A DNA stretch of 64,000 nucleotides from Scedosporium boydii. Lineage: Eukaryota > Ascomycota > Sordariomycetes > Microascales > Microascaceae. Under the pieces are notes generated by a model, which was given only the letters and a program-made list of their open reading frames with translations, was not told the origin of the DNA and ran no database searches. This document shows, one piece after another, positions 1 through 12,506 of this stretch. The position numbers were made by a program, and so were the translations under genes. Where the stretch lies: contig NJFT01000040.1 in NCBI GenBank assembly GCA_002221725.1, positions 62,001-126,000 of the forward strand, written 5' to 3'. Position 1 is the first letter of the stretch. Each line of letters starts with the position of its first letter.

Positions 1-338
1 GAGATTTTGGACAAGCTGGAGAGCATACAACTCGGTGTAACGAGTAATATTTGAGATGCCTTGTTCACATGGCTGGACTTTATACCTCAACTTCTGCACT
101 TCCAAAGATATTTCCACTCTCATTTATTCTTTGCCTTTCTGGTATTTCCGCGTCAATTCTCAGCCTGGCTTCTAGTTGCGTAGATGTTGCTGGTTGCTGT
201 TTACGTAGAGTCTCCCGTACTACAAAAGAAGTATACCACTGAAGATTATCGTACTCACATATGTTTCGGGTGCATACGCCCGGTATCGTGCTCCTCATAC
301 GCTCACAACAACCAATGATGACGAAATTTTCTAGATAC
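1..338. other. Non-coding window edge, nothing recognised
   Basis: I see no coherent coding frame or RNA gene in this stretch. It lies downstream of the minus-strand relic that ends at 339. Confidence 0.4.
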
Positions 339-992
339 CTAGGTATCAGTGGTTTCTTCTCCAGTTTCCGTGTCTTCTTCTTCTCCAACTTCCGCAGCTG
401 CGTCCTTAAATTCCGGGTTGCGAACAATCTTGATCAGGACACCCTCTGGCTTGGCGTTGAGGCTCTTATACTACTCAAACTCCTACAGAGGATTCGTCGC
501 GTTCACTCGAACCTCGACCATGCCTCCACCACGGCCGCAGCCCAACAAAGACTTGATCAGGTCCTCCTCGCTCGCTCGGAGGCCGCCGCCGTCAATCGTG
601 GTCGCAATATCCTCACACAGTACGGAAGATTTGGTGCGAGGGCTGATGTGCTTCGCCAAGGCCAGCATGCGCGACTTCGAGGACTGGAGGGGCAACATCC
701 ACTCTTCGTAATCACTGGATGGCGGCACTGCATTACGTCACCTTGTCAGCCATTCGAGTAAGAAGAAATGGTTGGTGTTTATGCTTACTGGTCCAGAAAG
801 AGTCAGCTACAGAGGCGGTTTCGCCGAGGATCGAAGGTACGCAGAGGCGACTATGATTTCTGGCGGCACAATGTTCTGAGATATGCCTCCATCTCTGCCA
901 TAGCAGACCAAGGCCGCTGTCTCTCCACAGGCCGCTGTTGCTCGTGCGTCAAGGATCTTGGCAGTCGGCGAGCCCAGAGTCGCACCGGGTAG
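339..992 (-). pseudogene. Decayed protein-coding exon, unknown family
   Basis: One minus-strand frame of about 218 codons reads like protein all the way through. It is cut by four in-frame nonsense codons at 807-809 (TAG), 738-740 (TGA), 483-485 (TAG) and 471-473 (TAG), and closes with TAG at 339-341. No frameshift is needed. Three of the four stops are TAG codons that a single C-to-T change would make from CAG. A likely splice acceptor (TTTCTTTAG) lies just upstream at 993-995, so this is probably a 3' exon. The conceptual product ends in an acidic Glu/Thr-rich tail and has the short motif CYGRDGGISQ near its start. I do not recognise the family. It could also be an expressed gene with unusual introns, but the spacing of the stops argues against that. 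Confidence 0.5.
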
Positions 993-995
993 CTA

Positions 996-1715
996 AAGAA
1001 ATGACAAGAGGAATGCAGTTCCTTTGAGAGACATGTCGTTAGGCGGGGACGGACACGCTAACAGAGATAGTCCTGATTGGGATGGTCCGCCAGAAGAAGA
1101 TAGAACGGAAACTTGTATTTCTGATTGATATGACCCGGTAGGATGCGCCCGCTTGCTCATTTTACCTTCTCATGAGAGTGTCAACTCAACCCAGATTGGC
1201 TTGGATATAAATGCAGTGAGGAGCGGTTCGAGATGGACGAAAATGAATAACACTGCAACCATGGCCTGTTGCGAATTCAAAGGAATATCCAATGTACGTC
1301 TTTGCTGCAAGAGGAGCTCAGCCCTTCTGCCTAGAACCAAATTTGATACTCTGCCTATTTCAAGGGTAACCAAACATTGTCGTAACGCCGCCCAAGCTTA
1401 TTCGGCACGTGGTTACACGGCTTTACTGCCGACCGGATGAATATAAAACATAGCAAAACCATTTGTATTTATATTCCCTCCGTCTTACTCGCAGGCTACT
1501 TTCTCCTTCCTTCTCCTCAGGCTGCGGTTTATTCCTTCGCCAAACCAGCACCTTGCGCCTAGCATCGCCCTGCCCTGCTGCTCCGCCACATCTCATTAAC
1601 TCCAACAGGTGTTCCTGTCCCACCTGAGTTAACCTTGCCGGACCGCATTTGCTTTCCATTTGGCCGATAGATGATCACGAAATTGAGCTGCGTCCAAGCC
1701 ATCAGCCAATCCACC
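996..1715. other. Intergenic, possible further relic sequence
   Basis: A minus-strand piece at about 1070-1150 still looks protein-like and may be a further exon of the decayed gene to the left, but the frame is broken. The rest up to the F-box gene start is its presumed promoter, with a pyrimidine-rich stretch around 1480-1530. Confidence 0.3.
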
Positions 1716-3523
1716 ATGAACAGCCAAGAACCACCACACTCTGCAGCGAGAGTCCTGGCCATTCCCGAACTCCTATCCAGCATCGGAAGCCAGGTCAGTC
1801 AACCATCCCTTAATCCGATCATCTGCCCATTAATCATGGGAAACTAATTTGTGTACCCCCATTTAGATTACCAACAAGAAGGCACTCTACAACCTCTGTC
1901 TTACGTCCAAGGCGTTTAACCAGGCGTTTTCGCCGTTCCTGTATGCAGCCGTCAGAGTCGTTGAGCCGAAGTGGTACACGAGATTTGCGACAGGGCGTCG
2001 GACTGCTTGGTTCGGTTCAATTCGATCCTTGTGCATTGTCGCACCACATTTAGATGGGACGGTCCTCGAGATCAATGCCGCCAATGATACAGCCCGGTCG
2101 ATTTTCCAATTGGCGCATGGCCTTGAACAGTTTCGGTACGTTGAAGCTCGTTGAGTTTGCTAGACAACATGGACCTCGCAAAGCATTAACATGCCCATTG
2201 GAAAGAATGGTCGGCTACCCACTCTTGAAAAGTACCATTTCGGCGCTTTTTGAGAATTGCCGCAAACTATCCGCTGTTTCCATCACCTTTGCCCACCATA
2301 CTGGGTCTCCAGATTCCGAGGTCGACGTCCACGGGGCTGATGTGGAGCTGTCGATCGGGCTCTCGAACCTAGACAATCTAAAAAGACTCACCCTGGAGGA
2401 ACTATACGGAGACATATATTCCTGGAAGAACCAAATTGTCGATGTTCTTTGCCAGTCACCAGGACTGGAGCACTTGGCACTTTCCCTTTCCGATCCGGCA
2501 TTGGAGCGGGTTTATCGTGACGAGCAAGCGAGGGGCGTTGCGACGTCTATATGGAAGTACTTTGACGAACTATGCGTTGCTTACGATGAAAAGGCTCAAA
2601 GTCCGCTTCGACTGAAATCGCTCCGGTGCGGCACAGCAGTGTTGCCATTTGAGGCCTCCGTATTGAGGGCGCTGACGGATCTGAACACACTTGAAGCCGT
2701 CCATATTCACAACATGGACGTGGTATGCGACGAGCAGGACATCGTGGTTCTGTACATGTATGGCCATGAATCCGGTATCGCTTGGGAAGGTTTTAGCCCA
2801 AAATTAGCACCAAATCTTCGCCGGTTCAGTGCCTACCAGTGTGAATATGACGTTCGAGATTTCCTATTGACGGAGTGGGCTGGACTTGGAAGCCAACTTG
2901 CGTTATCATTTTCCGCCGACCTTTTCCCCGACCCGGACGATGGTGGAATTCTCCGCGAAGCGGAAGAGGGTGAAACCTTGCATCAGTTGTGGAAGATTTT
3001 ACCAAGGATGTACGACCTAGAACTAGAATATCGTTTATCAGACCCGGAGGCCGCCATTACCCCAGCCGAGAAGATTCTTGCTGATGAGGGGAGCGAATAT
3101 ATTGCGGCGGAGCCAACGCTGGAAATAGTGGTGGCCTACGGCAGAGACACTCTAGAGGGCCTCACCGTACGCGTGGAGTGGAGGGGCTACAAGAACCGGG
3201 AGAATACCGAGCCGTTACAGCATTGGACTGCTCTTCTTGGCGCGATCAGACGGTTGAACCGCCTCACGCAACTGGACGTCACCACGGGTGGGGTGAGCGG
3301 CATGTCGGCGGAGGAGGAGCGGGACGTGCTCACGCGGGCGGCCGAGGAATTGGCGAGCGCCGGCCCTGCGCTACGCTACATCGGAATAGACGGTAGATAT
3401 TGGCGAGTCTTCGGATGGGATGGCGAGGCGGCGGGTTTGGAGGAGCTGGATGACGCGGAGGCACGACAGGTGGAGATCTTTAGACACGCTTTATATCCCG
3501 AGATGAAGACGGATTTCTATTAA
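1716..3523 (+). CDS. F-box / leucine-rich-repeat-like protein
   Basis: I join three exons: 1716-1793, 1867-2135 and 2206-3523, giving 554 aa. Introns are 73 and 70 nt; the second starts GTACGT and has a CATTAAC branch site 15 nt before its AG. Splicing is required because the middle exon runs into TGA in the unspliced frame. The N-terminus (residues about 10-55, with LAIPELLSSI and LYNLCLTSKAF) matches the fungal F-box pattern of ELL, LCLTSK and a following FSPFLY. The rest is Leu-rich with irregular LRR-like segments. Such proteins recruit substrates to SCF ubiquitin ligases. The substrate cannot be guessed. The C-terminal third is acidic and Glu/Ala-rich. Confidence 0.75.
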
Positions 3524-4758
3524 AAGAGACCGACGAGGATGGACCAAGATATTTTTAGCTTAGATTGAGTACATCGCGGTAGACAGCGAAAGACATAGAC
3601 ATTGTCCTCCACACTGCCACCCACAGCGCTGACAATATTGTGATTACCATGCATGAAATGATTTGGTCTATGATATTGTGCCGTAAATAATGAGCAGGCA
3701 GCGCCGTGTAATACCACAGAGCGCGGGGAGCAGACAAACTGCAGCAGGTACCATGCGAAGATACTGAGGAGACATGCGACTCTTGCTGGTGCAGCTCGTC
3801 TTGAACGGCTGCTTTCTCTCGAAGGCCGAGATGAAGACTCCCGGCTGGAATTTGTCATGCCAAACTGAGAAGTAAAGGCAGTACGTTGAAGATAGTACAG
3901 CCAGGAGCGAAACCGGTGTCCCCTGTATCGAACCCCAAAACCATGATTTAGACGCACTGACTACCTTATACAATGTAATTTGGGTATAATATACACGTGG
4001 TAATTATCGAGACTTCATCTTAGAATTGTCACGGGCCGACCTTATGTGGGCCCAGAGCGGTGACAGAAGGCAGAACGCGGCAGGTGGGCACACCTGTCTG
4101 CCAGGAGCTCGTTCTTGACTGCACCAAGAAACCCAAGCTAACTGGCCCTGGCTTCACGTTGCCACCGAAGACTGGGCTGATCACTGGCAGGAAGTCTGAC
4201 GGGGTAATATCGTGTTGGGACTCCAGGCAATATAATAAAAAAGACACGTTAATGCAAACTACACTAGTTCTATGTATCGGTATGGGGCCATCGACCGCTC
4301 CATACTCCGTAGCTCTTTGTTCTACAACGACGGGGGTACAATCAATTCGATCCTGCTTCACACACGTGGCTGCATTTCAGGTAGGGGTGATCTAAGTACC
4401 CATGTCTGATGAACGCTGACTTGTGGAGTCAATGTGCAAGTAAGCTTACTGCGTCCAGGGAAGGCCCTACGGATAGCCAATCACCTTCATGGAAATCAGA
4501 AACAATTCAACCTTTACTGGGTCGCAGGACGAGGGGACATGGATGGGATGATGTATGTGTACTCTGTAGTAAGATGAAGTACCCGTTCATGACATGGACG
4601 TGTTACAACCGAACTTACCGGCATTATACATATATATTGAACATCATCGCGTCCTCCATCCGAGTCATTGTCCTTCCCTAAACCCATAAATCTACCATCA
4701 AGCCTGGCTTGCTTCCCATAAGATTATCCCCCCGCCTGCAAGGGTAAAATTTCGAACC
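3524..4758. other. Intergenic, no gene seen
   Basis: About 1.2 kb without a convincing gene. Overlapping ORFs of 100-145 codons on both strands at 3520-4395 lack codon-like composition or a recognisable motif. The right end is the promoter side of the P450. Confidence 0.4.
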
Positions 4759-6757
4759 ATGATTTCCGAGGTCCAGGCTGCGTTCGCAGTGCACCCCGTT
4801 CTGGTGCCTGTCGTCGCCGTCGTCGGGGTTGGCTTCACCGTGGTGTACGTCGCCTACCGTTCCATGTTGCCGAAACCGCTCCCGGGAATTCCGTACAACA
4901 AGGAATCGGCGGAACGCTTCTTCGGTGATCTACCCAATATGAACGCCATCCAAGAGAGCGGAGGTCGGAGGAGACTTTACTTTGCCGGCCTTGCGAGGAA
5001 GTACCAGTCGCCTATCGTGCAGTTTTTCTTCCCTGGAATGAAGCCTTGCATCGCCATCTGTGACTACCGCGAGGCTCGGGATCTTACTCTGCGGCGCGGC
5101 AAGGAGCTCGTCCGTGGCCCGCTCAACTGTGAGCCCTGGCTGGGCTTGGTTCCCGGCCACTTCATCGCCATGGAAGACGCCAATCCAAGGTACAAGGGAG
5201 CCAAGTCCTTAGCTAAGGACCTCATGACTCCGAGCTTCTTGCACTCTGTCAGTATTATCCGGCGTCTCTCGCCGTCCAAACGTGTCTTTTTCATGTACGA
5301 TTACAAGCCCCAGTAGCTGACGATAGGTTACGCCAACGTAGGCATCCGCTCCAGCGTCATACGAGATGGTCCTCAACCTGATCGAGCTGTGGAATTTCAA
5401 GGCAAAGGCTGCCGCCGGCGCGCCTTTTGACGCGAGTGATGACCTGAGCCACATGACCTTTGATATCATCGCAGCCTCGGCGCTTGGAGTCAACCCTTCC
5501 GAGAGTGCAACAGTCCGACACTTGGCAACGCTGCAAGCGGCCAAGTTATCCCGTGGCGATGGATCATCTCCCGTTCAATTTGCCAAATGGGACAGCCCCG
5601 AGCTACTCGACGCCATTTTTACCATTGAGAGAGCCGCTGGTACAGCTCTATCACTTCCAAGTCCTCGCATGTTCCACTTTTTCAATAATCACTTTAACTC
5701 GGAGATGAGGAACGCAAGCAGGGTTAAGAATGCTACCTGTAAGCTTTCTAATTCCGCCAAGAGAAAAGGGGGCTTCATTTCCCAGACCGAGGTTTCTTTC
5801 CGTCTTGTTAGTTCAAAAAGAAGAACTTCGTGGCTGTGGATGGCCCCATTTTCGTTCATGAATATATGCTAATAAGTCCATGTAGTGGGGCGCTATATCG
5901 ATCAGTCAAGCAAGAGGCTCGCCGAAAACCCTCTTGAGTTCAAACCAAGGTCTGCTGTAGACTGCATGGTATCTCGAGAAGCTCAGATCGCTTCGAAGGC
6001 TGGGAGAGAGCCATCATTCCACTCCGCCGAGCTCATGGACGGTCTCATCGGATACCTAGTCGGCGGCCAAGACTCAACACACAGCGCGCTCTGCTTCACG
6101 GTCAAGCGGCTCGGCGAGAACCAGGAAATACAACGAAAACTGCGTGAGAGTCTTCGCGCAGCGCACGCTAACGCCTACCAAGCTCACCGGCAACCCTCGG
6201 CTGACGAAATCACTAAGGCCCAAGTACCCTATCTTGATGCCTTCATCCAGGAAGTACTCAGAGCAAACCCCCCGGCGCCCACGATTGCCAGGCAGGCTGC
6301 GCAAGATATGCAAATCCTAGGACACCATATCCCCAAGGGTACCAACATAATCTTCGCACTGGAAGGGCCGACATTCCATGACAGGGGATATCAGGTGCCG
6401 GAACAGACACGAAGCGAGAGTTCGGCGAAACACCAGGGGCTCGGGGACTGGGCAAATACGGAGTATCCCGGTGAAGAGTTCCATCCTGAAAGGTGGCTGA
6501 AGCCGGCCGATATGGACGGTGGCGGGTCTACCTACGATGGCACACGTGGGCCTTTTATGACGTTCAGCAGCGGCACGCGGGCGTGTTGGGGTCAAAGACT
6601 CGCGTACCTCGAATTGAAGCTCATTACATCACTCCTTGTATGGAACTACCAGTTCGACCCCATTCCGGACGCGATCAATAATTGGGATATCCACGAGGAA
6701 ATTTTCTCAAAGCTCAAGAACACCCTGGTAAAGATCAGGGGTGTGGGAGATATTTGA
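4759..6757 (+). CDS. Cytochrome P450 monooxygenase
   Basis: Exons 4759-5247, 5342-5738 and 5886-6757 join to 585 aa. Introns of 94 and 147 nt end in ACGTAG and TGTAG, and the second keeps the codon split T|TG. The protein has an N-terminal hydrophobic anchor (about residues 10-35) with the proline-rich turn LPKPLPGIPY, an I-helix GGQDST (about 355-360), the ExxR motif EVLR (about 418-421), PERW (about 496-499) and the heme loop FSSGTRACWG (about 522-531), whose Cys is the heme thiolate ligand. All key residues are present, so it should be an active microsomal monooxygenase. No polyketide or peptide synthase lies nearby, so the substrate is unknown. At 585 aa it is longer than the usual roughly 500 aa, partly from a long insert before PERW. 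Confidence 0.88.
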
Positions 6758-7200
6758 GATTTTGTTTTGTATTTCGTCTGTTGTAGGTGGTGGGCAGGAC
6801 TTGTCGCTTGTCTGTGTATTTCGTATCCGCCGCGCCGGAGTATACTACTAGATGGCTCATGCCGATGTATCTTTCTTTGTTAAAGCTAATCTTCCATCAT
6901 TTTGTACATGGCCTTGGTAAAATATGCGGGAGCCAAGGGGCCACTTTGGTATCATTCACTAGTGAAGGGGGTCCCAATGACTTGGGAATCGCGCTCTGGA
7001 TTTTATAAAAACTCTTTTTTTCCTACATTTGACTGCCTCTCCGGATTCAGATCGGAGTCGATGTATATCCTACGCGATTGGGTAGAATGAAGTCGACTTC
7101 TCCCTGTGGAAACAATACATATGTCACTATAAACTTTACACCACTTGTATGTTCAGAAAGGAGCATATATTAATTTCTAGTCGAATAATTATGCCGGAAG
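6758..7200. other. Intergenic between P450 and GH55 relic
   Basis: I see no gene here. It holds the P450 3' end and sequence that leads into the truncated 5' end of the GH55 relic, with no recognisable start for that gene. Confidence 0.4.
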
Positions 7201-9850
7201 AACGGCAATCAGACATGCAGACTTTTCTCATGAGCATCATGGCCGAGGGTAGTGCGACCTGGGTTCGCACGGCCATGTCGGCATCTTCATGGAAAATGGC
7301 AGCGGTGGTCTGATCAGAGGCGTTCGCTTTCCCGGAGGTTACATCGGTTTCCGTGCCGGCAATCAGCAGTTTACCATCAAGGATCTCACATTCGAAAACT
7401 GCCGGATCGCCATCCAGGCAATCTGGGCTGGTCGTTCCTATGGAGTGACATTAAGATTTCAGGCGCTGACATCGGCATCGACCTGATCAATCAGGACCTT
7501 AGAGACTAAGGGGCGCCCCAACAGACCTTTGCCTACCTTCTCGTCGACAGCGTCCTGAGCGCCACCACGGGGATCCGCACGCAGCCTTCACGGCGTCGGA
7601 TGGCTACTGTCAGCTGACGCTCGATAATGTCGATTTCAGCGGCTCGGGCACCGCCATCAAGGAAACCACGGGCGAAACGATGTTGTCTGGCGGCCAAAAA
7701 GTCGACTCTTGGATGTGGGGCATCGTCGCCAGCCAGGATAGCCCCAACGGACGTCGAATCGAGGAAGAATCTGTGCAAAAGACGTCCTCGACGTCGGCTG
7801 GGCTCCTTGGGGTGCCCCAGGGAGGGTTTTACGACATGGAACGACCTCAATACGAGGATGTCGCTGCCTCATCCTTCCGAAACGCTTTGTCCAGTGGCTG
7901 TCAGCCTGCTTGTAGGACCTGTTTTCCTACCCGCGGGTGTCTATCGTGTTACGGACACGGTCTATATCGCTCCGGGTCTAAAAATCGTGGGTGAGGCGTG
8001 GAGCGCCATCACCGCCAGCGGAGTAAAGTTCCAGGATATGACGAAGCCTCTGGAAATGGTCCAGGTCGGGCGAAATGGCGAAACTGGTGATGTTGAAATG
8101 TCCGACCTGCTCTTTGCAGTCGAAGGGCCCATGGCCGGGGCTATTTTGGTTGAGTGGAATTTGAAGGCTTCTGGTCCTGGGTCATCTGGAATTTGGGGTG
8201 AGTTTCGATAGCAGGTTACGACGTCAAATGGTCCCGGAGTTGACGACGCTAACCAAGAATCATCTTCTCCGTGTAGAGATCTTCTCCGTGTAGACTGTCA
8301 CTTTAGGGTCGGTGGAAATAGCGGCTCGAAGTTGACGGCGTCTGAGTGCCAGAAACTCACAGGATCCATCAACGAAAAGTGGACGGCAGCAAGCCTGATG
8401 ATGCGACTAACCCCGCCTGGGAGTGGGTATTTCGAAAATGTCTGGGGATGGACAGCAGATCATGACCCTGAGTAAGTCCTTGAGTGAAAGGTTGATGGGT
8501 GACAGTTAGGCTGCGAGTACTCACAAATGATCCAAGGGCCTAAGATGGAACACAAGTCGATATCTACGCCGGTCGAGGTAGGAAAACTCCACATCTCTTT
8601 GAACATCTTCGATTCATCTTAGATTCTATCTACTTTTATACAGTACCTTGTCCTCGGCGCCAAGAATCTCTTCATGGGTTCAATTCAAACGGAGTCTCCC
8701 CACTTCCAGTCGTCTCCGCCAGCACCCGAGCCTTTCGGTAAGTCCGTCGGGCTCATTCTTCCCCGGCGATCCAACTTTCAGCACATGCGCTTCGAAGACC
8801 GAAAATACATGCATGGCCTGGGGCTTGATGATAGAGAGATCATCCGATATCTTTATCTACGGCGCTGGAATTTACAGCTGGTTCCAGAAATACGAGCAGG
8901 GATGCTTAAACACGTTCGACTGCCAACGAAATCATTTAGCTGTCCGATGACAAGAACCTTTTCATTTTCAATCTAGCCACCGTCGGAACGCTCAACATGA
9001 TCACGGCACAAGGCGCACAGCTCGACGGACTTGACTACCAAAGCCCAAACAACAACGTGTCATCCATCAATGGCTGGATCGGAAATGCCGGCCACCTGGA
9101 GAGCGACGGGAACGGACCAGGCGCCACTATCACGCTCGATGATCTTAATATGCCTCGGAAACGCTACCGGAGGAGAAACATCTGCCACCAGACTTGTGCC
9201 ATCCGCCTAGGAGTAGAATCATCCGCCATCAAACTAGAACCACCCGCCACTACGTCGTCTGTGGTCATGGGGACGCCGATTGCGACGCCGACGCCGTATT
9301 TCGATTGTGAGAGTGACAGCTTTTGGTGTGATATTACGAATGTCAAGTACTGCGACCTGGCAGTGATTAACCTCCAGAGAGGAAGCAGCGAGAAGGAATA
9401 CGGAACGTAAGTTTCTACCCAACTCCCTCCACCAGCATAAAACTGGGGCATGCGCAAAAAACCTAGTCTAAGTTTTATTTTATCGCCGCTACATTTTGAC
9501 TGCGGGAGCCGACCGCAAATTCTGGCCTGGGGGACTCATACTAACTATTGAAAAGGGGCCCTGGGCAACTTTCGGGTCACTGCGAGGGCAACTTAGTCGA
9601 CCTTGGGTACAAGATATATATACAGGGCCCCAACCAGTGGGACAACGACGCGCCGTGCGCCTTTTCGGGAGACGAAATGTGGTGGGCGTACCAGCACATC
9701 ATGAAGGGCTGCTCAGTGTGCGGATCCAAGCATATTGGTAATGGGTGTTTGATATCAGTTGATGCTGAGCCAAACTGCCCAAACACTTCTACTTCTTTGG
9801 ATAAATTAAATGAGCCCCTGCAGCCTCTCAGTGGAAACGGGAGGATGGGG
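7200..9850 (+). pseudogene. GH55 exo-beta-1,3-glucanase relic with Cys-rich tail
   Basis: Pieces of a glycoside hydrolase family 55 protein appear in order: GHVGIFMENGSGG and FRAGNQQFT near 7270-7380, SDIKISGADIGIDL near 7450, PQYEDVAASSF near 7840, AGVYRVTDT and GLKIVGEAWS near 7930-8010, FRVGGNSGSK near 8300, FENVWGWTADHD near 8430, and GAGIYSWFQKYEQ near 8850. They do not form one gene. The frame shifts near 7430, 7510-7600, 7880 and 8745, and there is an in-frame stop near 8950. The N-terminal third is missing, as is a stretch of roughly 35 residues between the two pectate-lyase-like repeats. Some introns still have good borders (GTAAGT near 8474). Beyond 9300 the relic runs into a Cys-rich segment (9300-9790, with DNDAPCAF and CSVCGSKH) that is not part of GH55 as I know it. 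That could be a separate small gene. Confidence 0.75.
8262..8295 (+). repeat. 17-bp tandem duplication at a splice acceptor
   Basis: Two adjacent copies of ATCTTCTCCGTGTAGA(G/C) lie at the 3' end of an intron of the GH55 relic, each carrying a possible acceptor TAG. It looks like a recent local duplication in a gene under no constraint. Confidence 0.8.
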
Positions 9851-10890
9851 TAGAAGGAGTAATGGACGGGGAACTTACATGCCACTTGACGGCCTAGATC
9901 ACACAGTCAATAGCTTTGTATGAGACAGACGAATCGTCATCTATTCACTCCATTGGAAAGTAGGATGACAGAGGTTGGTTAAGATTGGATACTGTAAATC
10001 CGCTTTCTTCATGACTGAACCTGAGCCTAAGTCTTGGCGAACTCACTACCCTCGCCATTAATTCTAAGCACTGATTTATATCGATCCTAGATGCCCAATA
10101 CACGATTGCCAATGAGTTTGAGGCATCTTTGGGCATGCTTAGTCCATTCTTCCCCCAAGTCCCGAATCCCACGCATCATTCAAAGAACACCACTCTCATA
10201 CGTTTTGAGGAGTGCCCGGGCTAATAAAACAGGGTTTCCCCCTTGCTCGCCCTTCTGAAGCCGAGGTCGGAAATAGAATTGGTAAATCTTCACGCCTAGT
10301 TCAGATTAGGGAGTGTTTAGGCTGATTTTAGGATGGTAAGACACTACCCCAGTACGGCACTCGAACAGAGCCTCCCTCTGAACCTTGAACTCAATTGGGT
10401 CCCTCAGCCTCCCGCAAGGATCAATTAGCTTCAATCCATCCACGCGCCACTCTCGTTGATCCAAAGCCACTTTCATCATGAACGAGATAAAATGAAATTG
10501 GCCTGTGCGGCACCGGTTTGTACTCGACGGCGCGAGAGACACACACGAGATACTTGGGCTGTGCTGGCGTTCTGCGTTACCTGACAAAATACGCGAGAAA
10601 AGCACAGCCACCCCCGCCCCTAAAGCTAGCGATAAGACGGACCAAAACCGACAGATCCACTGCCCATGGTCAAGTGGTGTGGTGTGGGAAATGGAAATTT
10701 GGCACGGCAATCCTTCGAGGGAGGCCTCTAGTTTTCGCTCCACAAAGAGAGGCTTCATAAATCAGTGTTCCTTTCATCGTCTGTCCAGTCCAAAGTGTCT
10801 GTGACCGCATTTCTCTCCATTTCATCTCGTTTCTCTTTCCACCCATCTCACCAATCCTACGCCCCAGAGTTCCCGACAGCTCAAATCTCC
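9851..10890. other. Intergenic and annexin promoter
   Basis: No convincing gene. ORFs at 10306-10758 (minus) and 10505-10804 (plus) overlap each other and show no family motif. The last 80 nt before the annexin ATG are rich in CT (10808-10842), a common fungal core-promoter feature. Confidence 0.4.
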
Positions 10891-12506
10891 ATGAGTTCCC
10901 AACCGCCCTACTACGGTCAGCAGCCTCCTCAGGGGTACGGCGCACCCCCTCCCGGAGCTGCCCCACCCGCTGGCGGATACCCCCAACAGGGAGCTCCATA
11001 CCAGTACCCGCCACCTGGGCAAGCTCCCGGCCAGGCTCCGGGACAACCACCATACCAGCAGCCCTATTACGGCCAAAGTGCGCCGCCAGGAGGCGCTCCC
11101 CCCGCCGGGCAGTACCAGCCTCCTGCATCTGGCCAGCCGGGACAACCACCCTTCCCGGGTGCTCCCTACGGACAACAGCCTCCTCAAGGAGCTCCTTATG
11201 CTCAACCGCCCGCACAAAATGCTCCCTACGGCCAACCGCCGCAGCAGAGTACCCCATATGGTCAACCTCCTCCTCCTCAGGGCCAGTACGGGGCGCAACC
11301 TCCGTATGGTCAACCACCGGCCGGCTATGGTCAGCAGCCACCCCAGCCGGGTTATCCCCAGCAGCCTTATGCTGTGCGTATTTGTTTTTCTCCTCGTATC
11401 GTTGTGACCCGTTTGTTCCTAGTCAGTTGGCTAATAGTTGGTGATTAAAGGCACCCGGGCAACAGTGGCAGCAGCCTCCCCCCCAGGGCGTTCCAGGATA
11501 CGGCAACTATCCCGTCCAATCCACCCCCGCGTCTCAGGGCTACGATCCTGCACAGAAAGCCTGGGCCCAGCCCGTTAATACATCCAGCGACGTAGAGTCC
11601 CTCCGAAAGGCGATGAAGGGCATGGGCTGCGACGAAAAGGCCCTCATCCGCGTCTTTTCGAGCCCGCAATATTCCAATCCATGGGCCATGGCTCAGCTCG
11701 TGCAAGATTACAATAGCCGGTTCATCCGCAGCCTCGAGGATGATATCAAGAGCGAGACGCGCAGCGGATTGGAAACTGCTCTTCTAGCTGTCATGCGCGG
11801 TCCATTGGGCAACGACGTCTACGTCCTCGACAAGTCGCTCAATCGCATGGGCACCGACGAAGAGGCCCTCATGGATGTCCTCCTCAACCGCTCCAACGCC
11901 GACCTTCGCGCCATCACGACCGAGTACAGGCGCGTCAAGGGCAAGGACCTCCTGGTCGACATCAAGGAAGACGTCGACGATACCCTATTCCGCCTGTATA
12001 GCATGATCCTCTCCGCCACACGCGCCGAGGACGCTGCGCCCGTGCTCCTCCACGAGATCGACCAAAAGGTCACGGAACTTCAGCGCGCCACCGAGGGCAT
12101 GATCGGCTCGAACGCCATCTCCGTCGCGCAGATATTCGCCAGCAGCAACGCTTCTCAAATTAATGCCATCGCCGAGGCCTACCAGCGCAAGTACCACCGT
12201 GGACTGCAGGACGTCATCGAGAAGGAGTTCCGCGGCGACATGGAGGATGCCCTGCTTCGGATGTTGACGGCTGGACAGAACCGGGCGAGGTCGGATGCCT
12301 TCCGGCTGAGGGAGGCGTTGACGAAGAGGAAGGATAGGTTGTTGATCAATCGGGTGGTTGCTCTCTATTGGGACCGTCCTCGGTTGGAGGCGGCCAAGGA
12401 GGCATACAAGAAGAGGTTCGGTGTTTCGCTGGGTAAGGAGGTCAAAGATTTGCTCAAGGGAGACCTTGAGGATGTCCTCCTGGCTCTTCTTGGCGAGAAG
12501 TGGTGA
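10891..12506 (+). CDS. Annexin, fungal type with P/Q/G-rich N-terminus
   Basis: Two exons, 10891-11373 and 11451-12506, encode 512 aa. The 77-nt intron starts GTGCGT, has a CTAAT branch site and ends TTAAAG. Residues 1-200 are low-complexity Pro/Gln/Gly/Tyr repeats such as PYGQPPQ and GAPYGQQ. From about residue 205 come four annexin repeats. The GMGCDE and RMGTDE loops fit the type II calcium-site pattern GxGT followed by a distant acid. Annexins bind acidic phospholipids when calcium rises and act at membranes in trafficking or repair. Long P/Q/G-rich tails are known in filamentous-fungal annexins. Repetitive DNA in the tail makes length variation likely. The gene converges on the MDR oxidoreductase, with 276 bp between stop codons. 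Confidence 0.92.

Noticed and set aside
4029..4395. Overlapping ORFs of about 110 codons on both strands
   Set aside because: Neither has a recognisable motif, splice context or codon pattern; mutual overlap points to chance.
10670..11341. 223-codon minus-strand ORF opposite the annexin N-terminus
   Set aside because: It mirrors the P/Q/G-rich repeats of the annexin exon; its Glu/Val/Gly repeats come from the reverse complement of that DNA.
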